A DNA stretch of 64,000 nt from CAZLMG01 sp964560765 (lineage in GTDB: Bacteria; Bdellovibrionota_B; Oligoflexia; Oligoflexales; CAZLMG01): positions 1-64,000 of the forward strand of contig CAZLMG010000002.1 of NCBI GenBank assembly GCA_964560765.1, given 5' to 3'. A program made the translations under genes and the position numbers. Positions 1-7,818 of the stretch are shown here, in pieces; position 1 is the first letter of the stretch; the number at the start of each line of letters is the position of its first letter. The notes beneath the pieces were generated by a model. The model saw only the letters and a program-made list of their open reading frames with translations. It was not told the DNA's origin and did no database searches.

Positions 1-2
1 CG

Positions 3-650
3 CAGCCGTTGTCGGCACAATCGTCACCAGGCGAGCAACATTCACCAGGCGAGCAGCATTCACCAGGCGCGTTCGTCATTCGCCTGCTGGCGAATGCTGG
101 TGCCTCGGCGATCTGGTTAAGCACACCAGATAGCCGCACCGGTGGCTCTCGCTCGCAGCAATACCGCGGCCTCGCTCAACCGGTTCTGGCGAGCACGGCC
201 CAGATCGACATTCCCGTCACCACCGGCCACGCGCTGACACTCGGCTTGCAGGGAGCTTTCTTAGGCCTGGGCGCGGATGCAGGACACCTGAAGCGCTACA
301 ACAGCACGGTTATTCATGAAGGCGGCATGCTGGGCCTTGAACTCGGCTTGACGCAGTCTGGCGCTGGCGGTCTGACCCAGCAAACCATCGGCTTCGACCA
401 GAGCGCTGCCGATGACTACATCGGGATGAGCAAGCTCGAAGAAGATCCAGCTGGCGAGCGCCTCTCGAAGCGCGTGCTCGAACATCGCCGCATCAGTCTG
501 CGCCTGCGTTTTGCCCGCGTCTTTCTCTCGCACATGATCGCGGGTATCGAAGTTGCGCCCTTCTGGGGCCGCGTCGAACTCATCGATCAGGCGACTCACG
601 ACGAGTATGTGGGTATCGTCGGAGGCGGCTTTCTAGGATTGCAGTTCTAA
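3..650 (+). CDS. C-terminal part of a probable outer-membrane beta-barrel protein (partial)
   Basis: The reading frame is open at the left edge of the window, so the N-terminus and true start lie outside. The visible part begins with a short Ser-Pro-Gly-Glu-Gln-His repeat. Alternating hydrophobic/polar stretches rich in Gly and aromatics follow, and the protein ends in Leu-Gln-Phe, a terminal Phe as is common in outer-membrane beta-barrels. I recognise no family. It faces ahpF convergently, with only six bases between the two stop codons. The assignment to the outer membrane is inferred from the strand pattern and the terminal residue. Confidence 0.6.
   Translation, partial: QPLSAQSSPGEQHSPGEQHSPGAFVIRLLANAGASAIWLSTPDSRTGGSRSQQYRGLAQPVLASTAQIDIPVTTGHALTLGLQGAFLGLGADAGHLKRYNSTVIHEGGMLGLELGLTQSGAGGLTQQTIGFDQSAADDYIGMSKLEEDPAGERLSKRVLEHRRISLRLRFARVFLSHMIAGIEVAPFWGRVELIDQATHDEYVGIVGGGFLGLQF
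24..67 (+). repeat. 18-base in-frame tandem repeat, about 2.4 copies
   Basis: Two full copies of an 18-base unit (24-41 and 42-59) differ at one base and are followed by a partial third copy. The unit is six codons, so it adds Ser-Pro-Gly-Glu-Gln-His per copy without a frameshift. The array may continue upstream of the window. Confidence 0.8.
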
Positions 651-656
651 CGCGCC

Positions 657-2228
657 TCACGCCGCTGGCGACTCCGCCCGCATGCGGTCCTCAAAGGCGG
701 TCAGCGCCGCCTTGGCCCCCTCGCCCATGGCAATGACGATCTGTTTGAAGGGCACGGTCGTCACGTCGCCCGCGGCATAAATTCCCGGTACCGAAGTGCG
801 CCCTTTGCCATCGATCTCGATCTCGCCAAAGCGATTGATCTCGACCACACCCTTCACCACATCGCTGTTGGGCGAAAGCCCGATCTGCACAAAAACGCCA
901 TCCAAGTCCAGTTGCTTCGCCTCGGACGAAACGCGATCTTGATAGGCAAGCCCTACAACCTTTTCACCATTGCCAATGACCGCGGACGTCTTCGCATTGG
1001 TCACAACATGCACGTTCGGCAACGAGTGCAACTTTTTCACCAGCACGTCATCCGCCTTCAACTTGTCCATGTACTCGAACAGCGTCACCTCGGCGCAGAT
1101 GCCCGCGAGATCGATCGCCGCTTCCACACCCGAATTACCGCCACCGATGACCGCCACGCGCTTGCCCTTGTAATATGGCCCATCGCAGTGCGGGCAAAAG
1201 GCCACACCGCGGCCGATGTATTCTTTTTCACCGGGCACCCCCAATTCGCGCCAACGAGCGCCGGTGGCAATGATCAAAGAGGTCGTGCTCAAATGTTCGC
1301 CGCCCGTCAGTTGCAACAACTTGCGTCCCGTTTCGGCATCAACCGAAACCGCCTGGGCCTGCCGATGTTCCAACACCGTAACCGGATACGAGCGCAGATG
1401 CTGGTCCAAGCTGGCCGCTAACTGGGGGCCTTCCGTATAAACGACAGAGATAAGGTTTTCGATGCCTTTTGTTTCCTGCACCTGACCGCCCATCTTGGCG
1501 GCGATCAGTACGGTTTTAAGTCCCTTGCGCGCCGAGTAAATGGCTGCCGAAGCGCCGGCAGGGCCGCCCCCCAACACCGCCACATCGAAATGCCCGAGAT
1601 CGATGGCTTCCCCGGCGCTGCCTTCACTCTGGCCGAGTTTACTTTCTAATTTCTCCAGCAGCTCGGCCAGCGTCGATTTTCCTGAGTGAATCAAATCGTC
1701 ACCGACGTAAACGCTCGGCACACCCTGCACGCCGAGACGCGCCAACTCTTCCTGCACGTGCTCGCCATCAATCATCACGTGTTCGATTTGGCCGTGGATC
1801 AGCGCAATCTGGTTGAGCGCCTGCACCACGTCGGGACAGTTTTCGCAACTCAATGATATATACGTGCGAATGGTTGCAGGAGCACGCAGACGACGCATGC
1901 GCTGATTCAGCCCCGCATCCGGCAAACGACCCTTGCCCGCACTGTTCAAAATGGCCAAGACCAACGAGGTAAACTCATGTCCACCGGGGATGCCTTGAAA
2001 AACGATGCCCGTCGGCTTACCATCGCGAGCAACCGCAAATCGCGGCACCTCGGAACGCCGGCCACTCTCCTGCACCGAAATCCGGTCCGAAGCCGATGCG
2101 ACATCACGCAACATGTCAGCAAGTTCAGCCTGCTTGGGATGCTCGGACGCGTCCAGCAACAGCTGAATGTCGACGCCCAAATTCGTGAAGTACTCACGCA
2201 ATTGACTGATGATGTCTTGATCTAGCAT
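657..2228 (-). CDS. ahpF: alkyl hydroperoxide reductase subunit F
   Basis: Flavoprotein that passes electrons from NADH to AhpC. It has 523 residues, close to the 521 of E. coli AhpF. The N-terminal tandem thioredoxin-like domain carries a CxxC at about C128/C131. The FAD motif GGGPAGA lies near 220-226, the second redox pair CPHCDGP is at C345/C348, and the NAD-binding GGGNSG motif is near 362-367. The start has a strong GGGGAGG ribosome site. It lies 57 bases downstream of ahpC on the same strand, with a hairpin between them, so the two are probably one transcript. Expected to be cytoplasmic and OxyR-induced. Confidence 0.97.
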   Translation of the reverse strand: MLDQDIISQLREYFTNLGVDIQLLLDASEHPKQAELADMLRDVASASDRISVQESGRRSEVPRFAVARDGKPTGIVFQGIPGGHEFTSLVLAILNSAGKGRLPDAGLNQRMRRLRAPATIRTYISLSCENCPDVVQALNQIALIHGQIEHVMIDGEHVQEELARLGVQGVPSVYVGDDLIHSGKSTLAELLEKLESKLGQSEGSAGEAIDLGHFDVAVLGGGPAGASAAIYSARKGLKTVLIAAKMGGQVQETKGIENLISVVYTEGPQLAASLDQHLRSYPVTVLEHRQAQAVSVDAETGRKLLQLTGGEHLSTTSLIIATGARWRELGVPGEKEYIGRGVAFCPHCDGPYYKGKRVAVIGGGNSGVEAAIDLAGICAEVTLFEYMDKLKADDVLVKKLHSLPNVHVVTNAKTSAVIGNGEKVVGLAYQDRVSSEAKQLDLDGVFVQIGLSPNSDVVKGVVEINRFGEIEIDGKGRTSVPGIYAAGDVTTVPFKQIVIAMGEGAKAALTAFEDRMRAESPAA

Positions 2229-2250
2229 CGACTTGCCTCCCCAGGATTTT

Positions 2251-2271
2251 GCCGGGACCTGTGGCCCCGGC
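2251..2271 (-). promoter_or_regulatory. intercistronic hairpin between ahpC and ahpF
   Basis: GCCGGG pairs with CCCGGC around a short inner CC/GG pairing. It lies in the gap between ahpC and ahpF and lacks a T-run, so it is not a classical terminator. It could stabilise the ahpC message or reduce expression of ahpF relative to ahpC; that role is inference. Confidence 0.45.
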
Positions 2272-2285
2272 CTGCAGAAAAATAC

Positions 2286-2849
2286 TTAGATTTTGCCGAC
2301 GAGGTTCAGACCGGGCTTCAGCGTATCCGAACCTGGTTTCCACTTCGCCGGGCACACTTCGCCCTTGTGACTCGCCACAAACTGGGCCGCTTGCACTTTG
2401 CGCACCGTCTCCTCGGCATTACGACCGATGCCGTTGTCATTGATCTCGGCTAACTTGATTTGCCCCTCGGGGTTTACCAGGAAGGTGCCGCGATAAGCCA
2501 AGCCTTCCTCTTCGATGTACACACCGAACGACTTCGAAAGGTGCCCGGTTGGGTCCGCTAACATGGGAAACTTGATCTTTTTGATCGTATCCGACGCATC
2601 GTGCCAAGCCTTATGCACGAAATGCGTATCTGTGCTCACGGAGTACACTTCAACACCCATCTTCTGTAACTCAGCGTACTTGTCCGCCATGTCGCCCAGC
2701 TCAGTCGGGCAGACAAAGGTAAAGTCTGCTGGGTAGAAAAAGAAGATCGACCACTTGCCGCGAAGGTCCGCGTCGGTGACGGTCTTGAATTCGTTGTTGT
2801 GATAGGCCTGAACTTTGAACTGGGGAACCTTTGAATTAATGATGCTCAT
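2286..2849 (-). CDS. ahpC: alkyl hydroperoxide reductase subunit C (typical 2-Cys peroxiredoxin)
   Basis: Peroxiredoxin that reduces H2O2 and organic peroxides, recycled by AhpF. It has 187 residues, the usual length. The peroxidatic cysteine is C47 in FTFVCPTEL and the resolving cysteine is C166 in EVCPAKW. It is the first gene of the ahpC-ahpF unit and diverges from oxyR across a 156-base intergenic region. Cytoplasmic. Confidence 0.98.
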   Translation of the reverse strand: MSIINSKVPQFKVQAYHNNEFKTVTDADLRGKWSIFFFYPADFTFVCPTELGDMADKYAELQKMGVEVYSVSTDTHFVHKAWHDASDTIKKIKFPMLADPTGHLSKSFGVYIEEEGLAYRGTFLVNPEGQIKLAEINDNGIGRNAEETVRKVQAAQFVASHKGEVCPAKWKPGSDTLKPGLNLVGKI

Positions 2850-2941
2850 GTGGGTCTCCTAAATGATTGTGCATCCACTCAACTCTCAGGTCTAAGTATC
2901 GGCCTATTCAAGAATAAGTAAAATCAATTATTTCTAATAAA

Positions 2942-2960
2942 CGATAGTTTTTGACTATCG
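2942..2960. promoter_or_regulatory. candidate OxyR-binding palindrome
   Basis: Perfect inverted repeat CGATAG, seven bases, CTATCG. The ATAG-N7-CTAT core matches one half of the known OxyR tetra-half-site consensus. It lies between divergent ahpC and oxyR and overlaps the predicted oxyR -35 box. A second, equally good ATAG/CTAT element at ten-base phasing was not seen, so this is half of a classical site. Confidence 0.55.
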
Positions 2961-2979
2961 AATTAACTTCCTGTAATAA
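2951..2979 (+). promoter_or_regulatory. predicted sigma-70 promoter of oxyR
   Basis: -35 TTGACT at 2951-2956, a 17-base spacer, and -10 TAATAA at 2974-2979. The oxyR start is 27 bases downstream of the -10, preceded by a strong AGGAGG. The -35 falls within the candidate OxyR palindrome, which would suit autorepression. Confidence 0.55.
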
Positions 2980-3005
2980 TTAGCTTCTGATGCAGGAGGT
3001 GCTCC

Positions 3006-3956
3006 GTGCCGACCCTAACCCAGCTCGAATACATCCTTGCCGTGGAACGGCTCCGCCATTTCGGCAAGGCGGCCAAGGCTTGCCACGTCACTCAGCCCAG
3101 CCTCAGCATGCAATTGCGCAAAGCCGAGGACGAACTCGGAGTCCTCATCTTTGATCGCCACAAACAGCCGATCGTCCCGACGCTCGAGGGCGCGGCGATT
3201 ATCGAGCAGGCCCGACAAGTGTTGCGTGAACACGCACGTCTGCTGCAGGTTGCACGCAGCCAAACGGCCGAGGTGAGCGGTCAGTTGAAGATGGCGGTGA
3301 TTCCGACGCTGACCCCTTACGTCGTCCCCCTCTTTCTGGAAAACTTCTCCACTCACTATCCGCAGGTCACTCTGACCATCGACGAAATGAAGACCGAGGA
3401 CATCATCACCGCCCTGCATGCGGACGCGATCGATGTAGGTCTCCTAGCAACCCCCTTGAATGAAAGTGGCCTCGACGAAACGCCCCTGTTTTATGAGCCG
3501 TTCTATTTATATGCCCACGCCTCGCATCCGCTCATGAAGCGAAAGACGATTCGGGAGGAGGATTTGGACGGACACGAGTTGTGGCTACTGAAGGATGGAC
3601 ACTGTTTACGCAACCAAGTGGTGAACTTTTGCAGCACCGATCCGGGCAGCAGCGGCGTCTACACCAATATTCGCTTTGAGGGGGGCACCCTGGATACGTT
3701 GCGCTACGTGATTCGCGCGAGCAAGCGTGGCTTCACGATCGTTCCACAACTCTTTGCCAATGGACTGCCAGCCGCCGAGCGTACGGCTTGCATCCGCCCC
3801 TTCATCGCCCCTGTTCCTACGCGCGAGGTCAGCCTTGTCGTCCGCCGTGGCCAGTGGAAGCAGCGGCTAGTCAGCGCCCTTAGGGAATCGATTCAGGCCA
3901 CCATTCCCGTGGACTTGCAGCATACAAGCAAGCGGCAAACCATCGTCGATATCTAA
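3006..3956 (+). CDS. oxyR: hydrogen-peroxide-sensing LysR-family regulator OxyR
   Basis: Transcription factor of 316 residues. An N-terminal winged helix-turn-helix (about 1-60) is followed by a LysR substrate-type domain. The redox switch is explicit: C200 in KDGHCLRNQ and C209 in VVNFC match C199 and C208 of E. coli OxyR with the same spacing. The start is GTG, set by the AGGAGG at 2995-3000. It diverges from ahpC, its expected target. Its stop overlaps the stop of the convergent exporter gene by four bases. Confidence 0.96.
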   Translation: MPTLTQLEYILAVERLRHFGKAAKACHVTQPSLSMQLRKAEDELGVLIFDRHKQPIVPTLEGAAIIEQARQVLREHARLLQVARSQTAEVSGQLKMAVIPTLTPYVVPLFLENFSTHYPQVTLTIDEMKTEDIITALHADAIDVGLLATPLNESGLDETPLFYEPFYLYAHASHPLMKRKTIREEDLDGHELWLLKDGHCLRNQVVNFCSTDPGSSGVYTNIRFEGGTLDTLRYVIRASKRGFTIVPQLFANGLPAAERTACIRPFIAPVPTREVSLVVRRGQWKQRLVSALRESIQATIPVDLQHTSKRQTIVDI

Positions 3957-4837
3957 GCCAGCCAACGCTGCCGCACGGCGGGCCATTGCAGCCAAAAAAT
4001 GCCAGAGATGATGATCATCCCCCCGACCCATTCCAACATCGTCGGCACCTGCTCCAAAATGGCGTAGGTGAAGCCGACGGTAAAGAACGGATAGAGCTGA
4101 AAGATCAGGATGCACACCCCCACATCCAAGGATCGCATCCCCGTGTTGAACGTTAGGCGCGCCACAATCGGCCCGAGAATCGCCGACAACAGAATCAATC
4201 CATAGGACGTCGCATCCAATTCAATGGCCTCGCCGCGCAAAAGCACCCAGATGCCAAACATGCCGGTGAGCAGCAAATTCCGCAAAGTCAGAAACGACAT
4301 GATCGGCATATCGTTCACGTGCCGCTTGACGATGACATCCCCCAGCCCAAAGAGGAAGGCGCTAGCCACCACCAACAACGACCCATACAAGTCCACACCA
4401 GTCTTCATGGCTTGCCCGGCATCCAACTTCATGACGACCAATCCCACGAGAATGATCACGGTCGCCACTGGCACACCCGCACGCAGCCTTTCACCGATCA
4501 ACAAGCGAGCGAGAATAATGGTAAAGAGGACCTGCGTGTTGGATAAGAAAGCGCTGACCGCAGGATTGATAAAGGTCATCCCCTCCCAAAGGGTCCACAA
4601 TGCTCCAAAGATGACAGCTGTATGCCACAGCAAGGGCTTGAGCAACGGCCCTTGCAGACCATGCCGCAATCGACTCTTGGTTCCTGCGCGAAAAAGCAAA
4701 CCGATCCCGGCAGCCATGGCGCACATGAGGAATAGGAAGAGTGGGCTACTCATGCGCGAGACCGCTAGTTTGCCAATGGGCGCCATGAAACCGGAGGCCA
4801 ACGCCGACATGGCAATGTGCAATGCGCCAAAGTTCAT
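3953..4837 (-). CDS. EamA/DMT-superfamily transporter
   Basis: Inner-membrane protein of 294 residues with about ten hydrophobic helices in two repeats, as in EamA (drug/metabolite transporter) proteins. Small positively charged loops alternate with the helices. The substrate cannot be read from sequence; family members export amino acids, nucleobases or metabolites. The gene is single, convergent with oxyR (four-base stop overlap), and has only a weak ribosome site. A link to peroxide stress is not supported beyond adjacency. Confidence 0.85.
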   Translation of the reverse strand: MNFGALHIAMSALASGFMAPIGKLAVSRMSSPLFLFLMCAMAAGIGLLFRAGTKSRLRHGLQGPLLKPLLWHTAVIFGALWTLWEGMTFINPAVSAFLSNTQVLFTIILARLLIGERLRAGVPVATVIILVGLVVMKLDAGQAMKTGVDLYGSLLVVASAFLFGLGDVIVKRHVNDMPIMSFLTLRNLLLTGMFGIWVLLRGEAIELDATSYGLILLSAILGPIVARLTFNTGMRSLDVGVCILIFQLYPFFTVGFTYAILEQVPTMLEWVGGMIIISGIFWLQWPAVRQRWLA

Positions 4838-4913
4838 TTTTTAATGACTTATGATGGAGTTCAGGTCTGACGACTCTACGGGGGTGAAATGTACACTGGA
4901 ACGGGCCGAGGGA

Positions 4914-5246
4914 CTATACTTTTGCAACGGCTTCCGCGGCAGCCGTTGAGCTGCCGGTCTGCACCCGTTCAAAGAGCTCCATGGCGGCCTTGCGCTCACT
5001 CTTGCGCTTTTTCATCGGACTCTCGATTTCCTGCGGGCGACCTTCAACAATGCGTTCAATGGCGGTGATGGCCATATCAAACTCGGTGTCGGGCATAGAC
5101 AAAAGCTTCTGCCGCAAGGCCAACACTTGGCCGTTCTTGCGACCGAGGCGACCTTGGTCAAGCCAATCCTTCTCCTGCGAGTCAAAATAGAAGAAGAGAT
5201 CTTCCAGTTTGACCTTGGGATCGTTGGTTTTTTGACCGTAGCTCAT
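4914..5246 (-). CDS. small conserved-looking hypothetical protein
   Basis: About 110 soluble residues with many charged positions and an acidic, aromatic N-terminal segment (KLEDLFFYFDSQEKDWLDQ). A basic KKRKSERK stretch lies near the C-terminus. No signal peptide or membrane segment is seen. The ATG at 5244-5246 is preferred; an upstream GTG at 5277-5279 is possible. It does not match a family I know. Confidence 0.6.
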   Translation of the reverse strand: MSYGQKTNDPKVKLEDLFFYFDSQEKDWLDQGRLGRKNGQVLALRQKLLSMPDTEFDMAITAIERIVEGRPQEIESPMKKRKSERKAAMELFERVQTGSSTAAAEAVAKV

Positions 5247-5337
5247 TTTCGCTCTCGCTATCCCGCTTTGTCCACACACTGTCTATCGGATTGACAGTCG
5301 GGACTTTAAGTGGCGAACGCGAAATGCGACCATGAGC

Positions 5338-5370
5338 TGCACGCCCACTGAATGCAAGTCTTGGCGTGCA
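5338..5370. repeat. 8-base inverted repeat upstream of the small hypothetical gene
   Basis: TGCACGCC and GGCGTGCA are separated by 17 bases, in the gap between the 747-residue membrane protein and the 110-residue protein, both on the minus strand. There is no T-run, so a dimeric operator or a non-terminating RNA hairpin fits better than a terminator. Confidence 0.4.
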
Positions 5371-5400
5371 CAACGCATGCGATGTTTATTTTCCGTTTTG

Positions 5401-7644
5401 TCAATTCCCTGCGTTGCGCGGGTACGGCCGCAGTTGGGAACTGAGGCAATCTCCGCGGTATCGCTCCCGCCCTAGGATAAAGGGATCAAGTTCTTGATTT
5501 GCCGCATCTCCCAAATCCCGCACGAACCAGACCGGGCTGTCAGCCAGATTCGCGGGATCGTTGAGCATGCCGGCGCACTCGTAGGTTCCAAACCCGGATT
5601 GGCTCTTAATAAAAATGACAGAGGGTTCATTCAACTTTTTGGCCGCAGCCTGCAGAATACCGCTCCGCCGCCAAAGGTAACGTAACTCGTCAGCCATCTC
5701 TGGCGAAAATACCACGAGGCGGTCCCGCTCGGCGGTTCCGAAGTACCAGGTTCGCAGTGTCGGCAGCACCGAGATGGCTATCGTCAGCAACAGCACACAA
5801 CCAGCAGTACGGTCGCGTCCACCAAGTAGCTGGCGTAGCCACTGCCATAGCTGACTGACGCCCACCGCACCGACAATGGACCAGAGGACAAATGGCTCAA
5901 ACCAATAACGGGCGCCAAAGAAAATATGCGAGGTGGATGTCCAAAGACCATAGGGTAGGCAGAGGAAAAGAGCCAAGATGATGAGTCGGCGTCCCTCAAG
6001 GCTTTGGAGTAAGCGGACCATTGCCGCCGCTGCCAATGTCATGCCGATACCAAGTGGAAATATGGACCCCGATCGCAAGAAGGCACCCACAGAACTGACG
6101 ATGGATGGCCAAATCAAATTCTCCTTCGCCGCAGCCGTGCCCACCATGCTAAAGTTTGCCGGCGCAATGTATTGCCCCCAAACGCTAATAGCGCCACCCG
6201 TAGCCCGTGAGTAGAGCCAGCCAATACTGACGGGAATCGCCAAGGCTATGGTCGCGGCGGCGGCGGCTTTCCATAGGCCGCGAGACTTCCAGTGGCGCCA
6301 GTCCAGCAGCGAGTTGGCCGCCAAAAGGAGCAGCAAGACGGCGGCGCTGGCAGGTCGCGTGTAGAACAACCACCCCGCCAAGAGCCAAGTGACACCGAAA
6401 TATCCAAAGTGCTTGTGCCTTGCCGCGAAAAGATGACAGGAGAATGACCAGACAATGAGGTTGGCCGAAAACACGTGATTCATGTAGCTCGCCGCATTCA
6501 TTTGAAAGAACGGAGCCATCGCTAATAAAGTTCCCGCCAACCAGCCGACCCGCCGATCGAAAATCAGACTCCCAAGGCGGGCAACGCCCCATATCAGTGT
6601 CAAAGCCAAAAAAATGCAAACGAGCCAGGGCGCATTCCATAGCTGCCCAAGGGCCAAAAATAGCGTCCAACCGAATGGATACCGGGCATGCCAGCCATGC
6701 TCTGAGATGGTCATAAACAACATGCTAAAGTGGCGAGGGCTTGGCGGCGGCGGTGCCACCCATTGACCACTGGCGAAAATCTGACTTTGCAGCAGAAACG
6801 CCACAGAGTCCGGGACTGCTGGTGAATCACCCATCACCACCAATTTCAAATAGACGATAAACAAGATGGCGGCGGCAGACAATAGACAGCCAAGCATAAC
6901 TCCGAGAGACGGCACCCCACGCTGAGTTCGGCTCCAGGGTGCTGACAATCCAGCCAGGAAACCACCTTCCAAGCGCTTGGCGATGCGCCCCACGCCCAAC
7001 GCCAACAGCCAGCACGCCAGCAAAAACAAGGGGCCGTGCAGCAATGCGGGCCGCAGTTGCGCAATCAGAGTCTGCAGTTCATCCCGGAACGTCGGTAGGT
7101 AGTTTAAAGCCCCCGAATTCACGGTCACCGAACCCTGTTCGATGGACCACCGTGGCTTTGAGTGTACAAACTCGAGCCGCAGCCGAACTAACTCGGCGTT
7201 GTCAGCCGTGGCTAAGCGAAACTGCAAGACATCACAGCCTCGACACTGAAAGGTCAGCAGAAACTTTGCAGGAACCGATATGGCACGCATAATCGTCGAG
7301 CGCTGCAATTGCCGATTCAATAACTCGACAAGCGCCGGGCCCGTGACGATGGGTGGGCGGCTGCCATCCATGGTTTCCAAGTTTGCATGCGACACGAAGA
7401 CGGGCTGATGACGTAGGGCGCTTGAAATCTCTTCAGTTTCGACGGTAAGGCTGGTTAGCTCTCGACCAGAGATGGGGATCACGCCGACGACACGGGTATC
7501 CACCGCCAATTCGATGTTATCCGCGCGGCGCTCGAGGCGATACTGCCGCTCAACACCATGCCGCCAAGGAAACGACGCCACGTACAGCAGCAGCGAGGTG
7601 TAGATGTAGGGCGCTGCCCCACGCCATGGCCAAGGAGACTCCAT
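5401..7644 (-). CDS. large GT-C-like polytopic membrane protein (possible glycosyltransferase)
   Basis: 747 residues. One N-terminal hydrophobic helix is followed by a soluble, strand-rich segment (about 35-200). About ten hydrophobic helices follow (about 205-640), with a C-terminal soluble tail of about 100 residues. The layout and local sequence (RRVGWLAGTLLAMAPFF, then a His/Asn-rich segment) resemble PMT/ArnT-type GT-C transferases, which use polyprenyl-linked sugars on the periplasmic side. I do not see a decisive catalytic motif, so the function is tentative. Start ATG at 7644; no strong ribosome site. Confidence 0.7.
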   Translation of the reverse strand: MESPWPWRGAAPYIYTSLLLYVASFPWRHGVERQYRLERRADNIELAVDTRVVGVIPISGRELTSLTVETEEISSALRHQPVFVSHANLETMDGSRPPIVTGPALVELLNRQLQRSTIMRAISVPAKFLLTFQCRGCDVLQFRLATADNAELVRLRLEFVHSKPRWSIEQGSVTVNSGALNYLPTFRDELQTLIAQLRPALLHGPLFLLACWLLALGVGRIAKRLEGGFLAGLSAPWSRTQRGVPSLGVMLGCLLSAAAILFIVYLKLVVMGDSPAVPDSVAFLLQSQIFASGQWVAPPPPSPRHFSMLFMTISEHGWHARYPFGWTLFLALGQLWNAPWLVCIFLALTLIWGVARLGSLIFDRRVGWLAGTLLAMAPFFQMNAASYMNHVFSANLIVWSFSCHLFAARHKHFGYFGVTWLLAGWLFYTRPASAAVLLLLLAANSLLDWRHWKSRGLWKAAAAATIALAIPVSIGWLYSRATGGAISVWGQYIAPANFSMVGTAAAKENLIWPSIVSSVGAFLRSGSIFPLGIGMTLAAAAMVRLLQSLEGRRLIILALFLCLPYGLWTSTSHIFFGARYWFEPFVLWSIVGAVGVSQLWQWLRQLLGGRDRTAGCVLLLTIAISVLPTLRTWYFGTAERDRLVVFSPEMADELRYLWRRSGILQAAAKKLNEPSVIFIKSQSGFGTYECAGMLNDPANLADSPVWFVRDLGDAANQELDPFILGRERYRGDCLSSQLRPYPRNAGN

Positions 7645-7722
7645 GTCGGCTACCTTTCCGCGCGCTTTCGCCAGGATCTACTCCACCAGACTAATGGGTT
7701 TCCCCCAATCGCACCATGACAA

Positions 7723-7753
7723 TTTCCAGCTATCCCACCTGGAAAATGGATAG
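7723..7753 (+). promoter_or_regulatory. two overlapping, mutually exclusive inverted repeats upstream of cysS
   Basis: TTTCCAG (7723-7729) can pair with CTGGAAA (7739-7745). The loop of that hairpin begins with CTATCC (7730-7735), which can instead pair with GGATAG (7748-7753). Only one hairpin can form at a time. The site is about 65 bases before the cysS start. It may be an RNA switch or a DNA operator; the promoter position is uncertain. Confidence 0.35.
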
Positions 7754-7818
7754 CGACTACCCGGCGAATGTTTTATGAACTAACATACCCCGTACGAGTG
7801 ATTGCCGAGGAGTGAACT

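Noticed and set aside
4224..4844. 206-residue open frame opposite the EamA transporter
   Set aside because: It is rich in Lys, Pro, Met and Arg as expected for the reverse of a membrane protein; the transporter on the other strand has clear helices.
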